DNA from: Akkermansia muciniphila
Lineage (GTDB): Bacteria; Verrucomicrobiota; Verrucomicrobiia; Verrucomicrobiales; Verrucomicrobiaceae
Length of the DNA: 50,506 nucleotides
Assembly (NCBI GenBank): GCA_945863205.1
Contig: CAMAZK010000004.1
Span: forward strand, 1 to 50,506
Direction: 5' to 3'
Under the pieces are notes generated by a model, which had not been told where the DNA came from, searched no databases, and saw nothing but the letters and a program-made list of their open reading frames with translations. The translations under genes and the position numbers were made by a program. This document shows, piece by piece, positions 7,347 through 15,059 of the stretch; the first letter of the stretch is position 1, and the number at the start of each line of letters is the position of its first letter.

Positions 7347-10328
7347 ATGACTTTCACCCGCGCTGCCGTCCTCGCATTGGGCCTCACCTCGGCGCTCCAT
7401 GCCGCCGACACGCGCCTTGTGCGCGAGACTGAAGCACTGACGCCAGAACAAGAGCGCGACGCGCTCCATGTGCCGCCCGGCTTCGAGGTTCAGCTCTTCG
7501 CCAGCGAGCCGATGATCAACAAGCCGATCAACATGGCCTTCGATGCACGCGGCCGCCTGTGGGTGTCATCGACGGTCGAATATCCGTATGCCGCCGACAA
7601 AGCACGCTGGTCCGACGCCCAAGGCACCCGCGTTAAAGACAGCCGCGATGCGATCAAGATCCTCGAAGACACGGACGGCAATGGCAAAGCCGACAAAGTC
7701 ACCAACTTCGCCGACGGCCTGAACATTCCCACCGGCGTGCTCCCCTGGCACAAGCCGGAGCACAAGGCCGGTTGCATCGCCTGGAGCATCCCGAACATCT
7801 GGTACTTCGCCGACACCGACGGCGATAACATCGCCGACCATCGCGAGATCCTCTTCGGCCCGCTCGGCTACGAAAAGGACACCCACGGCATGTGCAGCAG
7901 CTTCCGTCTCGGCCTCGACGGATGGGTGTATGCGACGCATGGATTTAATAACACCAGCCGGTTTGAGGTGACAGCCGAGCGATGGGAGGAACCGGCTGGA
8001 ATGACGAATTCTCGAATTCCGAATGACGAAAGAAGCCCGAATGCCCCAAACCCGAAATCCAGCGATTCGTCATTCGAGCCTCGTCATTCATTCGTCATTC
8101 CACATTCGTCATTCGACATTCCTGGCCGCCGCCTCGAACTCCAATCCGGCAACGTGTTTCGTTTTCGTCCCGATGGCTCCAAGGTCGAGCGCTACACCAG
8201 CGGCCAGGTCAATCCTTTCGGCCTCGCCTGGGACCGCTACGGGAACCTCTACAGCGCCGACTGCCACAGCTCGCCGATCTACCAGCTCATTCGCGGTGCC
8301 TGTTATCCCAGCTTTGGCAAACCGCACGATGGCCTCGGCTTCGCGCCCGTCATGTGCCAGCACACGCACGGCTCCACCGGCATCTGCGGCATCGTTTACA
8401 TCGACGGCGGGGTCTGGGGGCCGGAATGGGACGATCACACCTTCGTCGGCAACGTCGTCACATCGAAGGTGAACCACGACCACGTCACCTTCACCGGTAG
8501 CACCCCGAAGGCCACCGAGCAGCCCGACTTCCTCACCAGCGACGACCCCTGGTTCCGCCCCGTCGATCTCCAGCTCGGCCCCGACAACGCCCTCTACATC
8601 GCCGATTTCTACAACAGGATCATCGGCCACTACGAAGTGCCGCTGGATCATCCAGGGCGCGACAAGGAGCGCGGACGCATTTGGCGTGTCGTCAAAACCT
8701 CAGGCAGTTCCAAACGCCAGCCATCTGCTCTACCCGACCTTAGCGACTGGCGCTCCGCGTTGCAAAACCCCTCGCCCTTCGTGCAACGCGCCATTCTCGC
8801 AAACATGCTCGACGCACCGCAGATCGAAGCTCTCCCAATGCTCGTCGGCAACGACCAGAAGACACTGGCAGACGACGCCAGCCTCTCGCTCGCTTATCGC
8901 ATCGCCATTCGCGATCACCTCAAGCTCCCCGGCGCCTTTGCCCAGCTAGACCCCACCGCACGCGATCAAATCGCCGACATCGCCCTCGCCGTGCCCACCG
9001 CAGACGCCGCAGCCTTCCTGCTCCAGCGTTTGCAAAACGCCGCCCCGATCACTCCCGCCATCCTCACGCACATCGCCCGCCAAGGAGATCCCTCGCTCCT
9101 CCCTCAAGCCATCGCCCTCGCCAAACAATCATCCCTCCGAAACTCCACCCCTCCACTCCCCCTCCTCACCGCCCTCCACGACGGCCTCAGCGAACGCGGC
9201 ACAACTCCACCGACCGAACTCCTCTCCTGGGCTCAAGACCTCGCCAAACAGCTTCTCGAAGCTACCTCGCAAAAACCCGCACCCGCCTGGACCAGCACCG
9301 GAAACGCGAAATGGTCCCTCCAACCACGAAAACTCGCCGAAGGCGGCGAAGTCACCGTGCTCCAAAGCATGGCCAAAGGCGGAGGCGATGAAGAAAGCCG
9401 CACCGGCACGCTCCAATCGAAAACTTTCGATGCACCGGCCAAACTCACCCTCTGGCTCAACGGCCACCGCGGCTTCCCCACCGCCAAACCGCACGACAAA
9501 AACCTCGTCCGCATCGTCGAAGCCAAAACCGGCCAAACACTCGCCAGCGCCTTCCCCCCGCGCGATGACAAGCCCAAGCGCCTCGAACTCGATCTCTCCA
9601 AGCACGCCAGCAAACGCGTCCGCCTCGAAATCATCGACGGCGACAACGGCAAAGCCTACGCCTGGCTCGGCATCACCGGCATTGAGCCTGCCGTGGTCAG
9701 CGTGAATGATTTCCAAAGCGCCGACACCACGCGCGAAAGCCTCAAAACACTCGCCGTCATGCTTCAGCACAGCGCCCCGGCCGCGTTGCGTGAAAAACTA
9801 GCCACCTACCTGCCGCCGCGTCCCGCACCACCTCCGCTTCCGGTTTCGCCGGAGGAGAGAAAGCAGCTCGACGCGCTCATCGCCAGCCGCGTCGCCGCCT
9901 TTGCCGAAGCCAAGCCCGATCTCGAAACTGGAGCCAACGTCTTCAAGATGAACTGCGCCGCCTGCCATCAGATCAAGGGCGAAGGCGGCCTCATCGGCCC
10001 GCAGCTCGACGGCATCGGTGCGCGCGGTCCCGCCCGCCTTTCCGAGGACATCCTCGACCCCAATCGCAACGTCGATGCCCACTTTCACCTCCACACGCTG
10101 ACGATGAAGGACGGCAGCACCTTCGCTGGCTTTCTGAAGGCCGAGCTCGGCCAGATCCACCTCCTCGCCGACGCCGCGGGCAAAGAGCATCGCATCTCAA
10201 AGAACGACATCGCCAAGACCGAAATCACCCCTATCTCCCTCATGCCGCCCACGTTTGGGCAGACGCTGGATGAAACGATGTTCATCGACTTGATGGGGTA
10301 TCTGCTAAATGAGAAGGCCGGGAAGTAA
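7347..10328 (+). CDS. PVC-type dehydrogenase-like protein with C-terminal CxxCH cytochrome domain
   Basis: A secreted 993-residue protein of the Pirellula/Verrucomicrobium-type membrane-bound dehydrogenase family (TIGR02604) with the matching haem domain (TIGR02603). Residues 1-20 are a signal peptide (start MTFTRAAVLALGL at 7347; the track start at 7284 lies in the previous gene). Residues 35-450 form a beta-propeller-like sugar dehydrogenase fold (PPGFEVQLFASEPMINKP, RLWVSSTVEYPY, LQLGPDNALYIADFYN). A helical and then beta-rich middle follows. NCAACH near residue 870 binds haem c, with a later Met as possible axial ligand. An in-frame palindromic repeat adds about 42 odd residues at 217-259. 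The substrate is unknown; sugars are likely. Confidence 0.88.
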   Translation: MTFTRAAVLALGLTSALHAADTRLVRETEALTPEQERDALHVPPGFEVQLFASEPMINKPINMAFDARGRLWVSSTVEYPYAADKARWSDAQGTRVKDSRDAIKILEDTDGNGKADKVTNFADGLNIPTGVLPWHKPEHKAGCIAWSIPNIWYFADTDGDNIADHREILFGPLGYEKDTHGMCSSFRLGLDGWVYATHGFNNTSRFEVTAERWEEPAGMTNSRIPNDERSPNAPNPKSSDSSFEPRHSFVIPHSSFDIPGRRLELQSGNVFRFRPDGSKVERYTSGQVNPFGLAWDRYGNLYSADCHSSPIYQLIRGACYPSFGKPHDGLGFAPVMCQHTHGSTGICGIVYIDGGVWGPEWDDHTFVGNVVTSKVNHDHVTFTGSTPKATEQPDFLTSDDPWFRPVDLQLGPDNALYIADFYNRIIGHYEVPLDHPGRDKERGRIWRVVKTSGSSKRQPSALPDLSDWRSALQNPSPFVQRAILANMLDAPQIEALPMLVGNDQKTLADDASLSLAYRIAIRDHLKLPGAFAQLDPTARDQIADIALAVPTADAAAFLLQRLQNAAPITPAILTHIARQGDPSLLPQAIALAKQSSLRNSTPPLPLLTALHDGLSERGTTPPTELLSWAQDLAKQLLEATSQKPAPAWTSTGNAKWSLQPRKLAEGGEVTVLQSMAKGGGDEESRTGTLQSKTFDAPAKLTLWLNGHRGFPTAKPHDKNLVRIVEAKTGQTLASAFPPRDDKPKRLELDLSKHASKRVRLEIIDGDNGKAYAWLGITGIEPAVVSVNDFQSADTTRESLKTLAVMLQHSAPAALREKLATYLPPRPAPPPLPVSPEERKQLDALIASRVAAFAEAKPDLETGANVFKMNCAACHQIKGEGGLIGPQLDGIGARGPARLSEDILDPNRNVDAHFHLHTLTMKDGSTFAGFLKAELGQIHLLADAAGKEHRISKNDIAKTEITPISLMPPTFGQTLDETMFIDLMGYLLNEKAGK
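7998..8124. repeat. In-frame palindromic repeat built of ATTCGTCATTC words
   Basis: GGAATGACGAAT at 7998-8009 is the exact reverse complement of ATTCGTCATTCC at 8090-8101. Further ATTCGTCATTCG and GAATGACGAA copies lie between and beyond them. The stretch keeps the frame of the dehydrogenase-like gene but codes for a low-complexity peptide (SFVIPHSSFDIP at its end) that breaks the propeller sequence. Related words occur in several sulfatase signal-peptide regions of this window. Confidence 0.7.
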
Positions 10329-10346
10329 CCGATCATCGTTCGCTGC

Positions 10347-10934
10347 ATGACTCGCTACCCTCTCTTTTCGATGCTTCTGAGCACTTTCGGCATTGCGTTC
10401 GCCGCCGAAGCACTCAAACCACACCCCAAAGCCTTGCCGAACAGTCACCCGCCGGGCGAGGTGGACCGGCCGGAGATGGTGAAGTTTATCGTGGCCGATC
10501 CGTCGGCGCTGCTGGGTGTTTTGGTGGATGAAGCGGACGCCGAACTTGTCGGCGAGTGGCAGTATTCCACGCACACGCCGCCGTATGTCGGAATCGGCTA
10601 CCTTCATGACATGAAGGCGGGGAAGGGGACTAAATCCGTGACCTTCACGCCGGAGCTGCCGCGAGCCGGCTGGTATGAGGTGCGACTGGCGCATTGTTAC
10701 AATGTGCGGCGCTCCACGAAAACGCCCGTGACCATCCACCACGCCGACGGCGACACGGCGGTAAGCATCAATCAGCAGCAGGAGCCCGAGCATGGGCGAC
10801 TCTTCCGCACGCTCGGCAGGTTTCGGTTTGAAGCGGGACGCAAAGGGTGGTTGCGAGTGTCGAACGATGGCACGGAAGGCGACAAGGTGGTCATCGCAGA
10901 CGCGGTGCAGTTTCTGCCGGTGGCAGGAAAGTAG
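10347..10934 (+). CDS. Secreted golvesin-C-terminal-like domain protein
   Basis: A 195-residue protein with a signal peptide (MTRYPLFSMLLSTFGIAFAAEA) and then a single beta-sandwich domain. The segments VGEWQYSTHTPPYVGIGYLHD, ELPRAGWYEVRLAHCYN and GWLRVSNDGTEGDKVVIADAVQFLP match the golvesin/xanthan-lyase C-terminal-like domain often attached to secreted oxidoreductases in Planctomycetes and Verrucomicrobia. Here it stands alone. It starts 18 nt after the dehydrogenase-like gene on the same strand, so the two are probably cotranscribed and it may be an accessory carbohydrate-binding protein. Its TAG stop lies at the edge of the twin-hairpin repeat. Confidence 0.8.
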   Translation: MTRYPLFSMLLSTFGIAFAAEALKPHPKALPNSHPPGEVDRPEMVKFIVADPSALLGVLVDEADAELVGEWQYSTHTPPYVGIGYLHDMKAGKGTKSVTFTPELPRAGWYEVRLAHCYNVRRSTKTPVTIHHADGDTAVSINQQQEPEHGRLFRTLGRFRFEAGRKGWLRVSNDGTEGDKVVIADAVQFLPVAGK

Positions 10935-10978
10935 CCTTGTTGCGGTGCAACAAGGTGCCCTGTTCCGCAGGAACAGGG
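10935..10978. repeat. Twin-hairpin repeat, copy 2
   Basis: Two perfect 9-bp stems in a row: CCTTGTTGC-GGT-GCAACAAGG (10935-10955) and CCCTGTTCC-GCA-GGAACAGGG (10958-10978). The same stems, less perfect and in swapped order, are at 5304-5353. It directly follows a stop codon, as REP-like elements often do. Confidence 0.75.
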
Positions 10979-10992
10979 CTAGTTTAGAAAAA

Positions 10993-11016
10993 AGCCGGAG
11001 TCCTGCGACTCCGGCT
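10993..11016. terminator. Bidirectional terminator hairpin between convergent genes
   Basis: AGCCGGAGTC-CTGC-GACTCCGGCT is a perfect 10-bp GC-rich stem with a 4-nt loop. Read on the minus strand it is followed by TTTTTT, a full intrinsic terminator for the sigma factor gene. On the plus strand it is followed by the weaker TCATGATTTTT. Confidence 0.85.
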
Positions 11017-11034
11017 TCATGATTTTTCGAGATC

Positions 11035-11934
11035 TTATTCGTCCTCGGCTTCGGCGGCGGCTTTCTTCCGCTTCTTTTTGCCACCGGCGTTGCGCAGGGC
11101 CTTCGGAATCGGGTCTTCTTTTTTCTGCAGGGCACGACGCAGCTTGCGCAGCGCGATGTTCTGCAGCTGACGAATACGCTCACGAGTGACGCCGAACTCC
11201 TGGCCGACTTCTTCGAGCGTGCGCGGCTTTTGACCGGCGAGTCCGAAGCGGGCGTCGATGATCTTGCGTTCGCGCTCGTCGAGAACGGTGAGCAGGCCGT
11301 CGAGCTGGCCGTGCATGTTCTTGTGGGAGAGCAGCTCAAAGGGCGTCTGCGCATTTTCATCGCCCACGATTTCGCCGAACTCGGTGCTGTCGTCGTCGCT
11401 GATGGGCGCGTCGAGGGAGGCGGGCCGCATGGAGGCGACCTTGAGCTGGCTGAGTTTGGCGCGGTCGATGCCGATTTCGTCCGAAAGTTCGTCATCGGTC
11501 GGTTCACGACCGAGTTCTTCGGACATTGCCATGGCGACGCGGCGCATCTTGCTGATCTTGTCCACCATGTGGACGGGAAGACGGATCGTCTTCGACTGAT
11601 TAGCGAGCGCGCGTTTGATGGACTGTTTGATCCACCAAGCAGCGTAGGTGGAGAGCTTGCCGCCCTTGTTCGGGTCGAAACGTTCCACGGCCTTCATGAG
11701 GCCGATGTTTCCTTCAGAGATGAGGTCGAGAAGCGGCAGGCCGTAGTTGGCGTAGTCTTGGGCGATCTTCACCACAAGGCGGAGGTTCGCACGAATCATG
11801 TGCGAACGGGCCTCGGGGTCGCCCCGTTTGATGCGTTCAGCAAGTTCGACCTCCTGGTCGGGAGTCAGCAAGTCAGTCTTGCCGATCTCACGCAGGTAGA
11901 TCTTGATGCCTCCGTCGAGTTCCATATTGAGCAT
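11035..11934 (-). CDS. RNA polymerase sigma-70 factor, RpoD/SigA type
   Basis: A 299-residue group 1 or 2 sigma factor. Region 1.2 is at the start (GGIKIYLREIGKTDLLTPDQE). Region 2 includes GNIGLMKAVERFDP and the -10-binding STYAAWWIKQSIKRAL. Region 3 follows, and region 4 has the -35-binding helix-turn-helix TLEEVGQEFGVTRERIRQLQ. Region 1.1 and the large non-conserved insert of long RpoD proteins are absent, so this is a short primary-like factor or an alternative group 2 one. The tail is Lys-rich (GGKKKRKKAAAEAEDE). It is monocistronic, with a clean terminator and an upstream TATAAT. Without the rest of the genome I cannot say whether it is the essential primary sigma. Confidence 0.92.
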   Translation of the reverse strand: MLNMELDGGIKIYLREIGKTDLLTPDQEVELAERIKRGDPEARSHMIRANLRLVVKIAQDYANYGLPLLDLISEGNIGLMKAVERFDPNKGGKLSTYAAWWIKQSIKRALANQSKTIRLPVHMVDKISKMRRVAMAMSEELGREPTDDELSDEIGIDRAKLSQLKVASMRPASLDAPISDDDSTEFGEIVGDENAQTPFELLSHKNMHGQLDGLLTVLDERERKIIDARFGLAGQKPRTLEEVGQEFGVTRERIRQLQNIALRKLRRALQKKEDPIPKALRNAGGKKKRKKAAAEAEDE

Positions 11935-11998
11935 TTATGAGGGTAATACGAAGCAAAGTGCAAAGTCTTTGCCCCCGGCCAGGGTGCAGGGGGTCGCG

Positions 11999-12004
11999 AT
12001 TATA
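11999..12004 (-). promoter_or_regulatory. Candidate -10 element of the sigma factor gene
   Basis: The minus strand reads TATAAT here, 65 nt before the ATG at 11934. No convincing -35 hexamer stands 16-18 nt upstream, so only the -10 is proposed. A gene for a general sigma factor would be expected to have a housekeeping promoter. Confidence 0.4.
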
Positions 12005-12253
12005 AAGGAGGTTTCGCACTTGGCTCGTTTTATTTGAGCAAGTTTGCGGCCAGAATCAGTGCGGTAACGAAACGTGAGGGGCATGGGGCGGGAAATTCGC
12101 AGGACTCCTTCAACTAAACTTTGAAGGAATCGTCAATACTAATTCCAAAAAATATAAACATTCGCTAACAAAACGCCACTTGCCCGCCTTTTTTGCAAAA
12201 TTGGACTGCGGACTGCGCCCCGCATCTCGTTTGGCAGGTGCGCAGTGCCCTGC

Positions 12254-12284
12254 TTGACACCGCACCTTCCCGCCCCGATTTACT
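12254..12284 (+). promoter_or_regulatory. Candidate promoter of pdhB
   Basis: TTGACA at 12254-12259 is a perfect -35 hexamer. About 18 nt later comes ATTTAC (12278-12283), a weak -10. The start codon at 12304 would leave a leader of only about 15 nt with no Shine-Dalgarno sequence. Confidence 0.35.
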
Positions 12285-12303
12285 GCGCCCAAGAAAACCT
12301 GCC

Positions 12304-13299
12304 ATGCCCCGCCGAATCTCCTACCGCGACGCCATCCGTGAAGCCCTTGACGAAGAAATCGCTCGCGACCCGATGGTCGTGGTCATGGGCGAGGAGGTGG
12401 CGCAGTACAACGGCGCCTACAAGGTGACCCAGGGGCTCTGGGAAAAGTGGGGGGACAAGCGGCTCGTGGACACCCCGATCAGCGAGGCTGGTTTCATCGG
12501 CATGGGCATCGGCGCCAGCATGCTCGGCGTGCGCCCAGTGATGGAGCTGATGTTCTGGAGCTTTTACACCGTCGCCTGGGATCAAATCGTGAACAATGGC
12601 GCGATGGTGCGCTACATGTCCGGCGGCAAGATCAACTGCCCCATCGTCATCCGCGGTCCGGCCAACGGCGGCACCAGCGTCGGCGCGACGCACTCCCACA
12701 CGCCGGAGAATATCATGGCGAACTTCCCCGGGATGAAGTGCGTCTGCCCCAGCAACGCCTACGACGCCAAGGGCCTCATGAAGGCCGCCATCCGCGACAA
12801 TGACCCCGTCATGTTCATGGAGAGCACAAAGCTCTACGGGGAAGAGTGGGACGTTCCCGCCAACGACGAACTGCCGGACGGCGAGCTTTTCATCCCGCTC
12901 GGCCTGGCCGACGTGAAGCGCGAAGGTGCGGACATCAGCCTCATCGCCCACGGCAAAGCGGTCATCACCTGCCTGGAGGCTGCGCGGATTCTCGAAGAAG
13001 AGCACGGCATCAGCGCCGAGGTGGTCGATCTGCGCACCATCCGTCCCCTGGACGAGGACACCATCCTCGAATCCGTCGCCAAGACGCACCGCGCCATTTA
13101 CGTCGAGGAGAACAAACCCTACTGCGGCATCGGCGCCCAGATCGCCTACATGATCCAGGAGCGCATCTTTGACGAGCTGGACGCCCCCGTGCAGCGCGTG
13201 TGCAGCCTCGACGCCCCCGCCATCTACAGCCCGCCGCTGGAGGCCATCCAGCTCCCGACGGCCGAGGTCGTCGTGGCCAAGGCGCTCGGAATCTGCTAA
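12304..13299 (+). CDS. pdhB: Pyruvate dehydrogenase E1 component, beta subunit
   Basis: A 331-residue transketolase-fold subunit of the 2-oxo acid dehydrogenase complex that, with E1 alpha, decarboxylates pyruvate using thiamine diphosphate. Family motifs are visible: the start ISYRDAIREALDEEIARD, VVMGEEVAQYNGAYKVTQGL, TPISEAGFIGMGIGASM and the C-terminal VVDLRTIRPLDEDTILES. The track start at 12193 is upstream of the promoter candidate; the ATG at 12304 gives the usual MPRRISYRDA opening. E1 alpha is not next to it. The E2 gene follows 427 nt downstream, beyond an inserted hicBA pair. A branched-chain or acetoin-type substrate cannot be fully excluded. Confidence 0.92.
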   Translation: MPRRISYRDAIREALDEEIARDPMVVVMGEEVAQYNGAYKVTQGLWEKWGDKRLVDTPISEAGFIGMGIGASMLGVRPVMELMFWSFYTVAWDQIVNNGAMVRYMSGGKINCPIVIRGPANGGTSVGATHSHTPENIMANFPGMKCVCPSNAYDAKGLMKAAIRDNDPVMFMESTKLYGEEWDVPANDELPDGELFIPLGLADVKREGADISLIAHGKAVITCLEAARILEEEHGISAEVVDLRTIRPLDEDTILESVAKTHRAIYVEENKPYCGIGAQIAYMIQERIFDELDAPVQRVCSLDAPAIYSPPLEAIQLPTAEVVVAKALGIC

Positions 13300-13311
13300 T
13301 CAAACGCCGAG

Positions 13312-13530
13312 ATGAAGTTCACACAGGTCTTCAAAAAAGTACCCGAGGGCTACGTCGGTTTCGTCGAGGAACTGCCGGGGGCCAACACACAGGGTGCGAC
13401 TCTCGAAGAAACTCGCGCCAATCTGCGCGAGGCCATCGAACTGGTCATGGAGGCCAACCGCGTTCTCGCCGAAGAGGAGATCGGCAGCGACGAAGTTCAT
13501 CGTGAAACCATGCTCCTGGCCGCCGCTTGA
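13312..13530 (+). CDS. hicB: HicB-family antitoxin
   Basis: A 72-residue protein with the HicB partial RNase-H-like fold: FTQVFKKVPEGYVGFVEELPGANTQGATLEETRANLREAIELVMEANR is the standard HicB pattern of a beta-hairpin followed by the G-A-T-L-E-E helix. No C-terminal DNA-binding domain is present, so it is a short HicB. It starts 12 nt after pdhB and its TGA overlaps the TTG start of hicA. The antitoxin-first order is the reverse of classical hicAB. It would neutralise the adjacent HicA. Confidence 0.88.
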   Translation: MKFTQVFKKVPEGYVGFVEELPGANTQGATLEETRANLREAIELVMEANRVLAEEEIGSDEVHRETMLLAAA

Positions 13531-13712
13531 AACTCCGTGATCTTCTCCGCCACCTGCATGAACACCGCTGCGAAATGCTGCGAGAAGGAGGAAATCACTC
13601 GCTTTACATCAATCGCGCCTCTCGCAAAAGCTCCTCAGTGCCGCGCCACCGCGAGATCAACGACTTCCTTGTGAATAAAATCTGCAAAGACCTCGAAATC
13701 CCCCGTCCTTAA
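13527..13712 (+). CDS. hicA: HicA-family mRNA interferase toxin
   Basis: A 61-residue protein starting with TTG inside the hicB stop (TTGA overlap). It shows the HicA double-stranded-RNA-binding-like pattern: KLRDLLRHLHEHRCEMLREGGNHSLYIN, with His24 at the position of the catalytic His of the G-S-H-H motif, and SVPRHREINDFLVNKICKDLEIP at the end. HicA cleaves mRNA when not bound by HicB. It ends 14 nt before the E2 gene, so it is probably transcribed with the pdh genes. The key residues look intact, so it may be active. Confidence 0.85.
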   Translation: MKLRDLLRHLHEHRCEMLREGGNHSLYINRASRKSSSVPRHREINDFLVNKICKDLEIPRP

Positions 13713-13726
13713 CCCCTTCCTTAGCC

Positions 13727-15019
13727 ATGCCAAAATTCATCGAAATGCCCAAACTCAGTGACACCATGACCGAGGGAACCCTCGCCAAGTGGACCGTCAA
13801 GGAAGGTGACAAAGTCTCTGTGGGCAAAGCCATCGCCGACATCGAAACCGACAAGGCGACGATGGAGTATGCCAGCCCCTTCGAAGGCGTTCTGCACAAA
13901 TTCATCGCCATGCCCGGCGGCAAGGTCCCCCTCGGCGCTCCTTTGGCCGTCATCCTCGAAGAGGATGAGGCCGCTCCGGCCGATCTGGACGAACTCATCG
14001 CCAAAGCCCAGTCCGCTGCCGTTCCAGCTCCTGCGGCGGAGAAAAAGCCCTCCGGAGCGGCTGCCAAGGCCGCCTCCGCAGGCCCGCGCCTGCCACAGGC
14101 CCCACGTCACAAGAGCCGGGCTGCTGCCGGTGGCTCCAATGCCCGCGTCAAAGCTTCCCCTCTTGCCAGAAAAATCGCCGACGAGCGCGGCGTCGATCTC
14201 TCCACCCTCGTCGGTTCCGGCCCTGGCGGCCGAATTGTGCGTGATGATGTCGAAAACGCACCCGTCGGTGGCGCAGGCGGTGCCCGTGTGGCCGCCACGC
14301 CGGCCATCCGCCCGGTCATCGGACCCGAGGACGAACGCGTGCCCACCAGCAGCATGCGCAACATCATCGCCGAGCGCCTGCTCGCCTCGAAGACGCAAAT
14401 CCCGCACTTCTATCTCCAGATGGATGTCGATGCCGGACCGCTCATGGATTTCCGCGCCCACCTCAACGCCACGAACGAAAAGACCGGCGGCAACAAGTAC
14501 ACCGTCAACGACTTCATCCTGAAGGCCGTCATCCGCGCCGCCCAGGCCCAGCCCGCGATCAATGCCGCCTGGGATGGCGATGCGATCGTGAAATTCAAGT
14601 CCGTCGGCCTCAGCGTCGCCATCGCCATCGAGGACGGCCTCGTCACGCCGGTGATCAAGGAGGCGGAAAAGAAGACCCTGCTTGAAATCAGCCAGGGCGT
14701 CAAAGATCTCGCCGGCAAGGCCAAGAACAAGAAGCTCAGTCCGGATGACTTCGCCGGTGGCACGATCACCGTCTCAAACCTCGGAGCCTACGGCATCGAC
14801 CAGTTCGCCGCGATCATCAATCCCCCGCAGGCGGCCATCGTGGCCATCGGCAGCATCCGTTCGACCCCGGTCGTCAGTGACAAGGGTGAGATCGTCGTCG
14901 GCCGCCGCATGTGGGTGGGCCTCAGCGGCGACCATCGTGTTGTCGATGGCGCCGTGGCCGCCACCTTCCTCGCCGAGATGCGCAAGCTGCTGGAGAATCC
15001 GGCGCTGATGCTGGTGTAA
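13727..15019 (+). CDS. pdhC: Dihydrolipoamide acetyltransferase, E2 of pyruvate dehydrogenase
   Basis: A 430-residue E2 core protein that moves the acetyl group from E1 to coenzyme A. The lipoyl domain (residues 1-80) has the modified lysine in IETDKATME (Lys43). An Ala/Pro-rich linker comes next, then a peripheral-subunit-binding domain at about 143-180 (VKASPLARKIADERGVDL, GSGPGGRIVRDDV). The acyltransferase domain fills the rest and carries the active-site motif DHRVVDGA near residue 404. There is one lipoyl domain, a common bacterial form. It follows hicA by 14 nt and pairs with pdhB as the pyruvate dehydrogenase genes. Confidence 0.94.
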   Translation: MPKFIEMPKLSDTMTEGTLAKWTVKEGDKVSVGKAIADIETDKATMEYASPFEGVLHKFIAMPGGKVPLGAPLAVILEEDEAAPADLDELIAKAQSAAVPAPAAEKKPSGAAAKAASAGPRLPQAPRHKSRAAAGGSNARVKASPLARKIADERGVDLSTLVGSGPGGRIVRDDVENAPVGGAGGARVAATPAIRPVIGPEDERVPTSSMRNIIAERLLASKTQIPHFYLQMDVDAGPLMDFRAHLNATNEKTGGNKYTVNDFILKAVIRAAQAQPAINAAWDGDAIVKFKSVGLSVAIAIEDGLVTPVIKEAEKKTLLEISQGVKDLAGKAKNKKLSPDDFAGGTITVSNLGAYGIDQFAAIINPPQAAIVAIGSIRSTPVVSDKGEIVVGRRMWVGLSGDHRVVDGAVAATFLAEMRKLLENPALMLV

Positions 15020-15059
15020 GCACCAGCGCCGCAGACCGCCCAGCTCCTACCAGGAGCTG
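15001..15059. terminator. Hairpins between convergent pdhC and pfkA
   Basis: The end of pdhC forms CTGGTG-TAAG-CACCAG (15011-15026), extended by GGCGC/GCGCC outside it. The end of pfkA forms CAGCTCCT-ACC-AGGAGCTG (15041-15059), which includes its stop codon. Neither has a T-tract, so termination is suggested by position and structure only. Confidence 0.45.

Larger units (their letters stand above)
11935..12303. other. 369-nt gene-free divergent regulatory region
   Basis: This stretch separates the divergent sigma factor and pdhB genes. It contains an AT-rich core (TTCCAAAAAATATAAACATTC near 12143) quite unlike the surrounding GC-rich DNA, a TATAAT on the minus strand and a TTGACA on the plus strand. 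The ORF 12110-12292 on the minus strand has no recognisable protein features and is not called. Confidence 0.6.

Noticed and set aside
12110-12292. 60-aa minus-strand ORF in the rpoD-pdhB gap
   Set aside because: Falls in an AT-rich regulatory stretch, no motif, overlaps the candidate pdhB promoter.
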